Virus record (IMG/VR): IMGVR_UViG_3300017500_000008
Span: 1-39,903 of that record
DNA from: a virus
Direction: 5' to 3' (one strand)
DNA: 39,903 nucleotides
Position numbers and translations under genes: made by a program. The notes under the pieces are model-generated. The model saw nothing but the letters and a program-made list of their open reading frames with translations. It was not told the origin of the DNA and did no database searches. The first letter of the stretch is position 1. Each line of letters starts with the position of its first letter. Below, in pieces: positions 1 through 8,607 of this stretch.

Positions 1-99
1 CACGCAAATCCGGGGCAAGAATCCGAACGTTGTACTCGTGGACGAAGCCGCGTATATCAAAGATAGCATTTTCACCGAGGTAATTGAACCGTTTTTCAG
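1..99. repeat. Terminal direct repeat, left copy (circularisation overlap)
   Basis: Bases 1-99 are identical to 39805-39903. The repeat lies wholly inside terL, and collapsing it restores that gene in frame. It is therefore best read as an assembler overlap on a circular or circularly permuted genome, not as a biological terminal repeat. Confidence 0.97.
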
Positions 100-964
100 C
101 ACCCACGACTCCTATCAGTTCTACCTCTTTAGCACACCAGCGGGCAAGAGCGGGTACTTTTACGACGCCGTGGAAGGCTCACAAGCCGATGAATGGTATA
201 GCCCGCATTGGCCGAGTCGGATTAGCCCGCTGATTAGTGAAGAGTTTTTAGACCGGAAGCGCGACCAGTTGGATAGTTTCACGTTCGCACAGGAATACCT
301 CGGTGAGTTCATTGAGAGTGCGAACAGCTACCTCCCGCATGATGTTGTAGACCCATGTATTGACCCTGACGCTAAGTTTTCACGCACTGAACCGCGTTGG
401 CTTGGTGTTGATCCGGCAGAAAAGGGCAAAGACGAAATGGTGATATACGACATTGGAGAGTCGGGATACACACACAACATTTGGAGTAAGCAAACGGTGA
501 GTGGCCCTGACTTTGTGGGGATGTTGACGGACTTGCATACATCCGATACACTACCAGAACCGAACGTTGGGCATGGCGGCCCACCGAAACGCGGCTATCA
601 GGAAATCATTGTTGAGTCAAACATGGCTGGCTTGGCAACCGATATTCTTGAAGCCGGGATCGGTAACGTTGTGACGCCGGTAAAGAGCACAACAAAGAGC
701 AAAGGGCCGATGTACAAGCGGCTCAAGCGTGACCTCGAAGCCGAGGAATTGATGCTGCCCAATTACCGGAAGTTGATTAGTCAACTCACATCGTTGCAAT
801 ACTCATACACGGCGAACAAACACCTGAAGTTGTCGCACCCGGACGGTGGCCATGACGACTACCCAGACGCCTTGATGCTCGCCAATGCAGGGCGGACGGG
901 CGTGGCACAAGAGTACAGCACAGATATTGAAGGCGGACAAGCGGACGTACCCCTGAGTTGGTAA
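1..964 (+). CDS. terL: Terminase large subunit, C-terminal two thirds (gene wraps the window ends)
   Basis: This is the downstream part of the DNA-packaging motor ATPase/nuclease; the reading frame enters at position 1 and continues from 39383-39804 once the 99-bp overlap is removed, giving 461 residues in all. Visible here are Walker B (VVLVDEAA, D155/E156 of the joined protein) and the coupling segment FSTPAGKSG. An RNase H-like nuclease domain follows, with acidic residues in GVDPAEKG (D278), IVESN (E346) and HDDYPDAL (D426-D430). It cuts concatemeric DNA and drives it through the portal, which is the next gene 21 bp downstream. An apparent start at position 38 is only the internal GTG of Walker B. 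Family assignment is firm; the joined length is direct arithmetic from the overlap. Confidence 0.96.
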   Translation, partial: TQIRGKNPNVVLVDEAAYIKDSIFTEVIEPFFSTHDSYQFYLFSTPAGKSGYFYDAVEGSQADEWYSPHWPSRISPLISEEFLDRKRDQLDSFTFAQEYLGEFIESANSYLPHDVVDPCIDPDAKFSRTEPRWLGVDPAEKGKDEMVIYDIGESGYTHNIWSKQTVSGPDFVGMLTDLHTSDTLPEPNVGHGGPPKRGYQEIIVESNMAGLATDILEAGIGNVVTPVKSTTKSKGPMYKRLKRDLEAEELMLPNYRKLISQLTSLQYSYTANKHLKLSHPDGGHDDYPDALMLANAGRTGVAQEYSTDIEGGQADVPLSW

Positions 965-985
965 TGACATGAACTTTGGTAAACA

Positions 986-2860
986 ATGAGTGACAGTATA
1001 TCCCTTAACGGCAACGAATACGACCCCGACGTTGTGCAAGCAGGCGTGTCATTGTTCCGCGAATCAATGAGCCACAACGCCCGTGGCATCCAGCCCACAA
1101 GTGGCGGCGGGCTTGGCGGGGCTGACGTAAGCAGTGACGCAACCATTACGCGGTGGCTTGGGCAACAGTACGACGGCGACCGGGATATACAGAACGTCCT
1201 TGGCTACCCTGACCTTGACGACGACCAAGCCTTAGAGCGATACCGTGCCAAATACGAGTATCAAGATATTGCCAGTCGGATTATTGACTCCTTCCCCGAA
1301 GAGACATGGCGCAACCCGCCTGAACTCGTTGACGGCGAAGATACCGACGAAACGGATTTTGAGCGCGTCACGAACAACCTGATTGATTCGCGGTTGAATG
1401 GCTATTGGCGACGGCTTGACCGGGCACAGCGACTCGGTGAGTACGGCTTGATGGTCATTGGGCTTGCTGACGGCCAAGACCTTTCGGAACCCGTCCAAGA
1501 GTCGGCTATCAGTAGCGTTGACGACGTGACGCACTTTAATATCTTCCCACAAGAACAAGTCGAACACTGGGAACTTGGGAAAGACAAGGACAAAGACCCG
1601 ACTGACGAGCGGTATAACAAACCCGTTGAATACCGCATTGACTTCGGTGACATTGACGCTGATAGCACCGAAGAGGACTTCGAGAACGTCCACTGGAGCC
1701 GTGTGATTCATGTAGCCGAAGGTGCGCTTGAAACCGACTTGAAGGGCGAACCCGCACTCAAGAGTGTGTTTTATCGGCTTGAGGATCGGATGAAGGTTAT
1801 CGGCGCGTCAGCAGAGATGTTTTGGGCTGGAGCCGACGAAAAGATTATCGCCAACGTATCGGAGGACTTCGCCTTACAGCAATACGGCGACGACGGCGAA
1901 CGCGAAGACTTCAAGCAGCAGTTAGAAGCCTTGCTACACGATATGCAAAAGTACATCGTGAGCAGTGGCATGGACTACGAGGTTATCGGCGGGCAAGAGG
2001 TTGACCCCAGCGGGGTGATTGACACGATTGACACGGCGATTGCGTCGGCCATCGGGATGCCCAAAAACAAGCTCCGTGGCAACGAAACGGGCGAACGGGC
2101 AACCACGCAAGACCGAAACAATTGGTTCGATACGATTACGTCACGGCAGGTGAACCTTGGCGAACCGCAGTTTGTCCGGCAAACGATTGACCGCTTGCTT
2201 TCGTTCGACGTTCTACCCGAACCACAAGACGCCGACTATGCGGTAGAGTTCCCAACGCTATACGAGGAATCCGACGCCGCCGAAGCCGAGACGCAAAACC
2301 AGCGCGCGTCAATGCTCCAAGCGTCGGGGCTTGCCATGTCACTTTCAGCCGAGCAAAAGTTAGACTTTCTCCAAGACGGCCCGAGCGCGGTGGACATGGA
2401 CAATCAACCCGAGGAATTGCCGGTTGATGAGTCCGTTCCCGAGGTGCAAGCAGGCTTCAATAGCCTCTTTGAGCAACAGGACACCACGCCGCCCAAACAG
2501 GCACAGACAAACGCCGAAGCCGTGTTAGCAATCCGTGACAAGACGGACGCCATGACAGACACGGGGTGGCGACGTGCCGAGCAGTTGACTTCGGGTGAGA
2601 GCCTTGATGAATCGGTCATCGAAAAGATGGCACAGTTCAAGCGACACCAGAGTAACACGGAATACGAAAACTTTGCCGACGTGCCGGAATCCAAAAAGGG
2701 CGACGACGCCGAAACCCCGTGGTGGGAAGATAACGGCACGGTTGCATGGTTCGGCTGGGGTGGCACGGCAGGCGTAGAATGGGCGGTTGAACAGTCCGAA
2801 GAGATTGATGAGGAAACCAGCGAAAACAGTGAGACAACGTGGTGGCGAATATGGGAATGA
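986..2860 (+). CDS. Portal protein (DUF1073-like) with a C-terminal extra domain
   Basis: Likely the dodecameric portal at the packaging vertex, 624 residues, immediately after terL. The core (about 80-430) has typical portal features: EYQDIASRIIDSFPEETWR, then YGLMVIGLADG, and the diagnostic segment around 354-381 (AIGMPKNKLRGNETGE, then QDRNNWFD) that matches the DUF1073/portal signature. Residues 515-605 form a separate block, DTGWRRAEQLTSGE followed by AWFGWGGTAGVEWA. From memory, similar blocks occur at the ends of phage capsid-maturation or ParB-like proteins, so this looks like a domain fusion. The C-terminal tail is very acidic with Trp pairs. The stop overlaps the next start (ATGA). 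Portal role is strong; the function of the extra domain is unknown. Confidence 0.9.
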   Translation: MSDSISLNGNEYDPDVVQAGVSLFRESMSHNARGIQPTSGGGLGGADVSSDATITRWLGQQYDGDRDIQNVLGYPDLDDDQALERYRAKYEYQDIASRIIDSFPEETWRNPPELVDGEDTDETDFERVTNNLIDSRLNGYWRRLDRAQRLGEYGLMVIGLADGQDLSEPVQESAISSVDDVTHFNIFPQEQVEHWELGKDKDKDPTDERYNKPVEYRIDFGDIDADSTEEDFENVHWSRVIHVAEGALETDLKGEPALKSVFYRLEDRMKVIGASAEMFWAGADEKIIANVSEDFALQQYGDDGEREDFKQQLEALLHDMQKYIVSSGMDYEVIGGQEVDPSGVIDTIDTAIASAIGMPKNKLRGNETGERATTQDRNNWFDTITSRQVNLGEPQFVRQTIDRLLSFDVLPEPQDADYAVEFPTLYEESDAAEAETQNQRASMLQASGLAMSLSAEQKLDFLQDGPSAVDMDNQPEELPVDESVPEVQAGFNSLFEQQDTTPPKQAQTNAEAVLAIRDKTDAMTDTGWRRAEQLTSGESLDESVIEKMAQFKRHQSNTEYENFADVPESKKGDDAETPWWEDNGTVAWFGWGGTAGVEWAVEQSEEIDEETSENSETTWWRIWE

Positions 2861-3339
2861 AATACCGACTCATTGATAGCCGGACGCTTCGCGTTGCCTC
2901 TAATCAAGACTTTGGCGAAGGTGATATTGTTGAACTCCCCAACGGTGACACGGGCGGCATTATTATGGAAGGCGGCGAAGACGTGCAGATTGACGACAAT
3001 CCCGTGGAAGCGGGCGAAGTGGTTGTTGCCTACGGCGACCGGCAAGGCTACGAGATTGTAGATGTTGACGACCTAAGCGATGGTGAGATTGACACGCCGG
3101 ACAAGGCCGACCCCGAAGACCTTACCGAAGTGGCGGCGAACGCATTAGCCGCAAACGACATTGGGTTTGATAGCTGGCCCGACAGTTGGGAAGAGTCAGA
3201 CATACCGGCACGTATCATAGCCTTAGATGCTTGGAGTTCGATGGGGGGTACATGGCGCGGGTGTTTCAGTGAAATCGGTGACGCTGAAATATGCTCCGCG
3301 TTCAAAGATGAGATGTTAGGTACGACTGAATGGAGGTAA
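2857..3339 (+). CDS. Small head-module protein, function unknown
   Basis: A 160-residue acidic protein translationally coupled to the portal gene (ATGA overlap at 2857; an in-frame ATG at 2851 and GTGs from 2839 are alternatives). The N-terminal half looks like a small beta-barrel/KOW or SH3-like fold (GEGDIVELPNGDTGG, then VEAGEVVVAYGD). A DE-rich linker leads to a C-terminal region with WPDSW and SSMGGTWRGCF. Position between portal and MuF-like genes suggests a virion or head-assembly role. I do not recognise the family. Confidence 0.8.
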   Translation: MKYRLIDSRTLRVASNQDFGEGDIVELPNGDTGGIIMEGGEDVQIDDNPVEAGEVVVAYGDRQGYEIVDVDDLSDGEIDTPDKADPEDLTEVAANALAANDIGFDSWPDSWEESDIPARIIALDAWSSMGGTWRGCFSEIGDAEICSAFKDEMLGTTEWR

Positions 3340-3342
3340 AGC

Positions 3343-4281
3343 GTGAGCCACGCTTGCGTCACGAACGTCACACAGCGCACTGACCCCACAAAGACGCTTG
3401 AGGTTCGGCAAAACTTCTTGCAGGACATACGCGGACGATTCCGGCGTGTCAGTGGCGTCATCCGGCGCACAGTCGGCTACGAAAACGACGCCTTCGACCT
3501 TGCTGGTAACAAGATTGACGCCCCTGAAGCGTATGACTTTCCGACCGACCGGCAAAAGATTCAGGCGTTCATTGACGACCTCAAGGAGTGGATTAACAGC
3601 GAGATACTTGAGCCGGCGAACATGGCCGAACTCCGAGAGGGCCGCCATTGGACAAGCGAATACGTGCGTAATGCCTACGTGATGAGTGCGAAGGCTACCA
3701 AGGGCCGACTCATGCAAGAGGGCTTGAGCGTTGATAACCCACCGGCAAGCGAACTCCTAACGATCCGCACGTCAGTCAAAACGCTCCGTGACTTATACAC
3801 ACGGACATACGAAAACCTGAAAGATATTACCGACGACATGGCGGGGACAATCCGCCAAGAGTTGACCCGTGGGTTTGCCGAAGGGGAGAACCCCAAGAAG
3901 ATAGCCCGGCGATTGACTGACGAACTCAAGGACTTACAGCGCACCCGCGCCGAAACGTTGGCACGGACAGAGACAATCAATGCTGCCACGCAAGCCACGT
4001 TGGACGAATACGAAAAAGTTGACGTTGATGTGGTGAGTCATGGCGAGTGGCAGACGGCGGCTGACAGCCGCGTGTGTCCGTTTTGCCGGCGTGTTGGTGG
4101 CGAAGTGTTCACGCTATCAGAGTTCCGTGCAAACCACGCTATCGAGTTCAGAGGGCAAGTGTACCGGCTTGCGCCGCCGAGTCACGTCAACGGTCGCTGC
4201 GCCGTGCTACCGAGCATTGGCACTGATAGCGACGACTTGGCACCGCTTGAAGAGCGTGTTCCCGGTGAGTTGATAACATGA
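3343..4281 (+). CDS. MuF-like minor head protein
   Basis: 312 residues from a GTG start preceded by a clear ribosome site (ggaggt at 3331-3336, 6 nt spacing). The C-terminal half carries the Mu gpF-like signature: helical RAETLARTETINAATQATL (202-220), then EWQTAADSRVCPFC with the CxxC at 245-248, and PPSHVNGRCAV near 278-288 supplying His/Cys. The family contributes a few copies to the head interior and is often injected or needed for head morphogenesis. Gene order portal then MuF is typical. The final ATGA overlaps the metallopeptidase-like gene that follows, as in MuF-associated effector loci. Confidence 0.9.
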   Translation: MSHACVTNVTQRTDPTKTLEVRQNFLQDIRGRFRRVSGVIRRTVGYENDAFDLAGNKIDAPEAYDFPTDRQKIQAFIDDLKEWINSEILEPANMAELREGRHWTSEYVRNAYVMSAKATKGRLMQEGLSVDNPPASELLTIRTSVKTLRDLYTRTYENLKDITDDMAGTIRQELTRGFAEGENPKKIARRLTDELKDLQRTRAETLARTETINAATQATLDEYEKVDVDVVSHGEWQTAADSRVCPFCRRVGGEVFTLSEFRANHAIEFRGQVYRLAPPSHVNGRCAVLPSIGTDSDDLAPLEERVPGELIT

Positions 4282-5369
4282 AGTTTAGGATACGCGAACA
4301 GAAAGACACCACATACCGTGTTGTTAATCTCGGTGAGAAACCCACTGACGACATTCCGGTGTTGCCTGACGGGTTAGGAACGATTACGAAACCGTGGCTC
4401 ATCCGGTGGGCCGAATGGGTTGCCGCCGGACGCCCGGAAATAGACCGGCAGGCGACGAACTCAACAGTCTACCGGCTTACCAGCGCGGTTCGTAATGAGT
4501 TCAACCCAGCTTTACACCCACGCGATCCAGAAACGGGCAAGTTCGTTGAACGCTCGTTTGACTTACCCGACGACGCTCCTAACTTTGCCGACATGGGAAC
4601 GGGTGAAGTGCTATCATTCCTTGACGAAAACGGTGAAGACATTGACGCCGTATTAGCCAGCGATAACGTAAGCATTGACGGCGTGCCTACAGACGCAACG
4701 AGTCTTGCCGACTTAGACGGTGGGGGTGGATTGAGTGAATCAATTAGTGGCATTGTTGAAGAAAGTGATTCAATTTCTGAGGCTATCGGCCGCGTTGAGT
4801 CTGAAATAGAATCGAATAGTGGCGTGGGTAGTGTGAACTACGAACCCATGCAAAGTGAGTCAGAAAGCGAAACTGCACAACGCCTACAAAGGTTAGCCGA
4901 TGGTGTGTCACTGATTGAAGAGTTGGGTTGGAGTGGGTCAGTTGATAGTCTCACAACGAGGGCGCAAGACCTTGATGACCCCGACCAAGCCGCAGTTTCA
5001 GCGGGATACTATGAGCATGATAGCGACACCGTGTATATCACACCCAGCAAATTAAACCCAGATAATTCCTTGTATGATGACAGCGGTAGTGGGAAAACAG
5101 AGGCGTTTGACACACCTGAAGGCTTGATTGCTCACGAAACGGGACACGCAAGAGACTTCAAATCCGAGCGTGACAGGTGGAATCCAGATAATTTCTTTGG
5201 CGACGATGTTTATAATCAGTTGGATGAATATGAGAGTGCTGTAAGTGAGTATGGTATGACAGATGAAGCGGAGTTCATCGCTGAGGTTCAAGCCATGCGT
5301 GCCGGTGAAAAGGAAATCCCCGAGTTCGTTATGGAAACTTATGAATCAATAGGAGGCCCCGAGTTATGA
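4278..5369 (+). CDS. MuF-associated protein with HExxH metallopeptidase domain
   Basis: 363 residues, start coupled to the MuF-like gene (ATGA). The N-terminus (1-90) contains LHPRDPETGKFV, a short tag I associate with phage proteins. The middle (100-240) is acidic, Ser-rich and probably helical. Residues 282-294 read LIAHETGHARDF, an HExxH zinc-peptidase motif (H286, E287, H290). The likely third ligand lies in MTDEAEFIAEV about 40 residues later (E329, E332 or E336), as in gluzincin-like enzymes. From about 4730 the DNA becomes clearly richer in A and T than the flanking head genes, suggesting an imported C-terminal module. It could be an injected effector/toxin or a head-processing protease. 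Motif strong, role inferred. Confidence 0.8.
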   Translation: MKFRIREQKDTTYRVVNLGEKPTDDIPVLPDGLGTITKPWLIRWAEWVAAGRPEIDRQATNSTVYRLTSAVRNEFNPALHPRDPETGKFVERSFDLPDDAPNFADMGTGEVLSFLDENGEDIDAVLASDNVSIDGVPTDATSLADLDGGGGLSESISGIVEESDSISEAIGRVESEIESNSGVGSVNYEPMQSESESETAQRLQRLADGVSLIEELGWSGSVDSLTTRAQDLDDPDQAAVSAGYYEHDSDTVYITPSKLNPDNSLYDDSGSGKTEAFDTPEGLIAHETGHARDFKSERDRWNPDNFFGDDVYNQLDEYESAVSEYGMTDEAEFIAEVQAMRAGEKEIPEFVMETYESIGGPEL

Positions 5370-5515
5370 GCGATAAAGAATTGATTGAACAACGCAAAAA
5401 GCTAACAAACCCGAACGATTTGCCTAATGAGTTAGCAACGGAAGCGGTGGATCATCTAAAAGAAGACGCGCCCGAAGACGTGCAAAAATTCTACCCAAAC
5501 CTCATTGATTCATGA
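5366..5515 (+). CDS. Small partner of the HExxH protein (candidate immunity/inhibitor)
   Basis: 49 residues, acidic and helical (ELIEQRKKLTNPNDLPNEL, then HLKEDAPEDVQKFYPNLI). The start overlaps the preceding stop (ATGA), with aggagg at 5351-5356 as ribosome site. It shares the A+T-rich composition of the upstream metallopeptidase domain. Small acidic genes in this position commonly neutralise a toxin-like domain; that role is inference from position only. Its end overlaps the convergent minus-strand gene by 6 bp. Confidence 0.72.
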   Translation: MSDKELIEQRKKLTNPNDLPNELATEAVDHLKEDAPEDVQKFYPNLIDS

Positions 5516-5650
5516 ACAATTTTCACAGTATATTTCACCGACACCTTTAGTTACTATTTCTTTGCGTTTTATTGAGGCTTCGCAGTTCGGGCAGTTGCAC
5601 TTCTGCTCTGGTGTGAGCATATTGTATGGTGTAGGCATACACTGGCTCAT
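5510..5650 (-). CDS. Zinc-ribbon microprotein
   Basis: 46 residues on the minus strand with CNCPNC near the middle and CENC at the C-terminus, a compact four-Cys zinc ribbon; I do not know its target. Start is ambiguous: ATG 5650 or the in-frame ATG 5638 (42 residues). It lies 35 nt below the 100-residue minus-strand gene and probably shares its transcript. Both sit in the A+T-rich insert between head genes. Confidence 0.7.
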   Translation of the reverse strand: MSQCMPTPYNMLTPEQKCNCPNCEASIKRKEIVTKGVGEIYCENCS

Positions 5651-5685
5651 CAACGCCGATTAACTTAGTTCCACCGGCAAGGTAT

Positions 5686-5988
5686 CTATAGAGGTTCGGG
5701 CGAATTAGAAACTTGCAACTCAGTCAACAACAACTTAATCGCTATGGTGCTTGAATTGATACCACGAACATCAATAACACGTATAGGACAACCTGTATGG
5801 CGTTGGATTATATCACGCCCGTAATGCGTGCTTTCCTTATCGCTAACACACAACCAAGCAATATCATTTTTTGAATATGTGAATTCAATCTCATCATACA
5901 CGGATTCTTTCATTTCACACCATTCATAAAACTTTTCACGGGCTGCTTTTCTGCTGTCTTTGTTGGCTATTGATTCCATCCAAGACAT
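5686..5988 (-). CDS. Minus-strand accessory protein, unknown function
   Basis: 100 residues beginning MSWMESIANKDSRKAAREKF. It continues with WCEMKESVYDEIEFTYSKND and IAWLCVSDKESTHYG, and ends in a mixed alpha/beta region (GCPIRVIDVRGINSS, IAIKLLLTEL). I do not recognise it. The start at 5988 is chosen because a TATA-like TTTTATT (minus strand, about 6012-6018) lies about 27 nt upstream, as expected for a leaderless archaeal transcript; longer in-frame starts reach 6081. Low GC and reversed orientation mark it as a late-acquired gene inside the head operon. Confidence 0.72.
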   Translation of the reverse strand: MSWMESIANKDSRKAAREKFYEWCEMKESVYDEIEFTYSKNDIAWLCVSDKESTHYGRDIIQRHTGCPIRVIDVRGINSSTIAIKLLLTELQVSNSPEPL

Positions 5989-6010
5989 ACCTTCACAATG
6001 AATTGAATAC

Positions 6011-6027
6011 ACAATAAAACCACCGAT
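6011..6027 (-). promoter_or_regulatory. TATA-type promoter element, copy 1 of a 17-bp repeat
   Basis: The 17-mer ACAATAAAACCACCGAT (plus strand) is identical at 6011-6027 and 11616-11632. Read on the minus strand it contains TTTTATT, centred about 27-30 nt before the minus-strand starts at 5988 and 11590. In both places it also separates divergently oriented genes. Confidence 0.6.
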
Positions 6028-6079
6028 GACGCCGTAAGTCCCCGTAGGGCTGGCCGAGGGTGGTCTTTCCGTGCATAGC

Positions 6080-8074
6080 ATGAATCAAGTTCTCAATAGT
6101 TCCAACGTCCGGCGCGAGACGTTAGACGGCACTGAGTACGTCGTGGCACCGACCACGCTACTCAAGCCGATGTATCTCAACGTCCCCGGCAGTTGGACAG
6201 CAAACGAAGCGTACCTTCCCGAGCGCGAAGCCAAGGAGTCCATTCCGTCGTGGAACGGTACACCGCTGACGCTCAATCACCCGTCACACAACGGCGCGGG
6301 AACCACAGCCAACAGTCCCGAGATGCACGCAAAGACTGCCATCGGCAAGGTCTTCAATGCACAGTGGGACGGCGGCGAAGTTGTTGGCGAAGCGTGGTTC
6401 AACGTCGAAAAAATCCGTGACATGGGTGGCATGGCTGAGCAAGTCTTAGATGACGTGCTGGCCGGCAACGCGGTGGACGTATCCACGGGCTATCGGGCTT
6501 CAAAACTTCCTTCTGGAGAGTACGACGGCGAAACCCACAACGCAGTGCAAGGCAATTTGAAGCCGGATCATTTAGCCGTGCTGCCGAATCAGCGCGGTAA
6601 GTGTTCGGTTGACGCCGGCTGTGGCGTGGGCGAACCCGTAGCGAACAGTATGATTTTCACGAACGCACAAATCACGAATCAAGAGTTTGAAGTTGGTGAC
6701 TTGGTTCGGTGGCAGACGCAAGCCTCCCCCGGCACTGGGCGCGTGGCCGAAGTGGTCACTGAATCCGGCGAAACGGTAACGAGTGAGGCCGACGTTGATA
6801 ACCCACCAACCCGAGAGGCGACTGAAGACGAACCAGCGTACAAACTTGATGACTGGAACGGCGAAGAGTATGTAGAAGGGCAAGTCGTCAAATCCGAATC
6901 AGAAATGGTTGGGATGTGGGATGACGCGCCCGAAGAGGCAACGAACACGGCTGAAAACCAAGAAGTGCCGGACGAGTTCGTGTTTGACAACCCCGGCGAA
7001 GCGATGGCAAAGGCGCAAGACATGGGCCTTGAGGCCATCCATACGCATGGTGACGGTGACGACACCACATTCATGCCGGCAGAGTCACACGAAGCGTTGC
7101 TTGAAGAAATTGAAATGTCGGAAAACGTGCTTTCCGAAGCGCGTACACCGACGTATGACGGCACCGAAACCAGTAGTTGGGGTGACGTAAGCAAAGACCT
7201 CACAGACTGGGCCGACGCCCTTGGCGTTGATGCCGATACCGTGGCCGACATGACCGCCGAGCAAAAGCAGACGGTCGCCGAGCACACGCTGCTTGGCGAT
7301 CCCGACGCTGACAGTTGGCAAGAACTCTCATTCTTCCCGGTTGTTAATCCCAACACGGGCAACCTGAACCGTGGGGCGTTGGTGGCCGTGCTTGGCGGGC
7401 GTGGCGCACAGGCTGACATATCCGAAAGTAGCCTTGAAAGCGCACGGGGCGTTGCCGACCGGCTACTTGATGAAGAATTTGAGTCAGATAACGCCAAACA
7501 CGGCGAAGAAATGTCTGACAACGCGCTGTATGCGGCCTACAAGCGCGTGAAAGGCATGATCGAAACGACAGGGGCGGAATCCCTTGGCGACGCGGCAACC
7601 AACACAATGGACAGAGACAGCCTTATTGACGATATTGTGGACAACAGCAAGCTCACCCGTGAGGCACTTGCCGAGCGGTGCGATGACGGGCTTGAGGCAA
7701 TCCATAATGACGTGATGGACACCGACAGCGACGACGACACTACCGAATCTATGAGCGAAAACGAAAACGTGAAAGAGATTACCGAAGCCGAGCTTGAAGA
7801 GCTTATCAGCAACCGTGTTGATGAGCGTCTTGAAGAGCGGCAGGCACAGAGCGAGAAAGAAGAGATTGCAAGCACGATTGCGGCCAACTCTAGCGAGTAT
7901 GATGACGCCGAAGGCGTGCTTGAGGACTTCCCCACCGTGCCGGCACTCAACACCAAGCGTGATGACGTGCTTGGCGGCCAGCCCGACTTTTCGGCGGCGC
8001 GTGGGGCTGACGCACAGCCGGCGACCAACGCCGAAGATGCTGACGACCTGACCATGTTCGGGAGTGATGCCTAA
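6080..8074 (+). CDS. DUF2213-type prohead protease with scaffold-like C-terminus
   Basis: 664 residues from ATG 6080 (an in-frame GTG lies at 6071). The N-terminal 180 residues match the DUF2213/XkdF-like capsid protease pattern: LTLNHPSH (His67), IGKVFNAQWDGGEVVGEAWF, NAVDVSTGYRA (Ser135) and KPDHLAVLPN (His164). Next come a KOW-like segment (EFEVGDLVRW), a region with FFPVVNPNTGNLNRGAL (about 417-433) and GGRGAQADISES, then an acidic coiled-coil C-terminus (ENENVKEITEAELEELISN). This arrangement suggests a protease and internal scaffold in one chain, removed when the head matures. It directly precedes the decoration and capsid genes, to which it is coupled by TAATG at 8072-8076. Catalytic residues are inferred from conserved motifs. 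Confidence 0.87.
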   Translation: MNQVLNSSNVRRETLDGTEYVVAPTTLLKPMYLNVPGSWTANEAYLPEREAKESIPSWNGTPLTLNHPSHNGAGTTANSPEMHAKTAIGKVFNAQWDGGEVVGEAWFNVEKIRDMGGMAEQVLDDVLAGNAVDVSTGYRASKLPSGEYDGETHNAVQGNLKPDHLAVLPNQRGKCSVDAGCGVGEPVANSMIFTNAQITNQEFEVGDLVRWQTQASPGTGRVAEVVTESGETVTSEADVDNPPTREATEDEPAYKLDDWNGEEYVEGQVVKSESEMVGMWDDAPEEATNTAENQEVPDEFVFDNPGEAMAKAQDMGLEAIHTHGDGDDTTFMPAESHEALLEEIEMSENVLSEARTPTYDGTETSSWGDVSKDLTDWADALGVDADTVADMTAEQKQTVAEHTLLGDPDADSWQELSFFPVVNPNTGNLNRGALVAVLGGRGAQADISESSLESARGVADRLLDEEFESDNAKHGEEMSDNALYAAYKRVKGMIETTGAESLGDAATNTMDRDSLIDDIVDNSKLTREALAERCDDGLEAIHNDVMDTDSDDDTTESMSENENVKEITEAELEELISNRVDERLEERQAQSEKEEIASTIAANSSEYDDAEGVLEDFPTVPALNTKRDDVLGGQPDFSAARGADAQPATNAEDADDLTMFGSDA

Positions 8075-8604
8075 TGGTGAAAACTGACCCTGACACGATC
8101 CTACTTGAAGGCGAAGATAACAGTTACCAGCGAAGCCGGTTTGAGGCTGACGGGACGATTACCCCCGGCCAAGTTGTTGAGATTACTGGTGAAGATACCT
8201 CAAGTGCCGACGACATTTATCTCGGCCAGCGGTATTCTACCAGTGCCGAAAAGACGGCGGTTCGGATTGCCCTCGAACTAGCCAAGACCGGTAAGACCAT
8301 TAGCGACGACTACGCTGATGGTGATTACGGCGAGTTCCGGGTCTTTGACTCCGGTGAGCAGTTCTACGGGCAGGTGTTCGGTGGGTCTAACGCCGCCGGC
8401 ACTGGTGCGGACACGTCCGATAACGCCAACATTAGCCTTGGCGACCGGCTCGTAGTCTACGCCGGTAGTGGCGAGAACGGCACCTTCCGCGCCCTTGATA
8501 CGGGTGACGGTGACGCTGAGGGTGCCGCGCTGGTTGAAGCGAAAGAAGCGGTTGACAATTCCGGTGGTTCTTCGCCGGCCCGTATCCGACTGGAGGTGCT
8601 CTAA
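8074..8604 (+). CDS. Capsid decoration/head-stabilising protein
   Basis: 176 residues, acidic, Gly/Ser/Ala-rich and predicted mostly beta (TPGQVVEITGEDT, RVFDSGEQFYGQVFGG). The size, composition and place directly before the major capsid gene fit a small outer-capsid decoration protein. Family unknown to me, so the assignment is chiefly positional. The terminal bases include the ribosome site (ggaggt at 8592-8597) for the capsid gene. Confidence 0.75.
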   Translation: MVKTDPDTILLEGEDNSYQRSRFEADGTITPGQVVEITGEDTSSADDIYLGQRYSTSAEKTAVRIALELAKTGKTISDDYADGDYGEFRVFDSGEQFYGQVFGGSNAAGTGADTSDNANISLGDRLVVYAGSGENGTFRALDTGDGDAEGAALVEAKEAVDNSGGSSPARIRLEVL

Positions 8605-8607
8605 ATT

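Noticed and set aside
6679-7521. Minus-strand open frame of 280 codons opposite the protease gene
   Set aside because: Ser/Pro-rich mirror of an acidic coding strand with no recognisable protein pattern.
7537-8055. Minus-strand Ser-rich open frame of 172 codons
   Set aside because: Shadow of the GAC/GAA-rich scaffold coding strand; Ser/Arg composition is the usual mirror of acidic codons.
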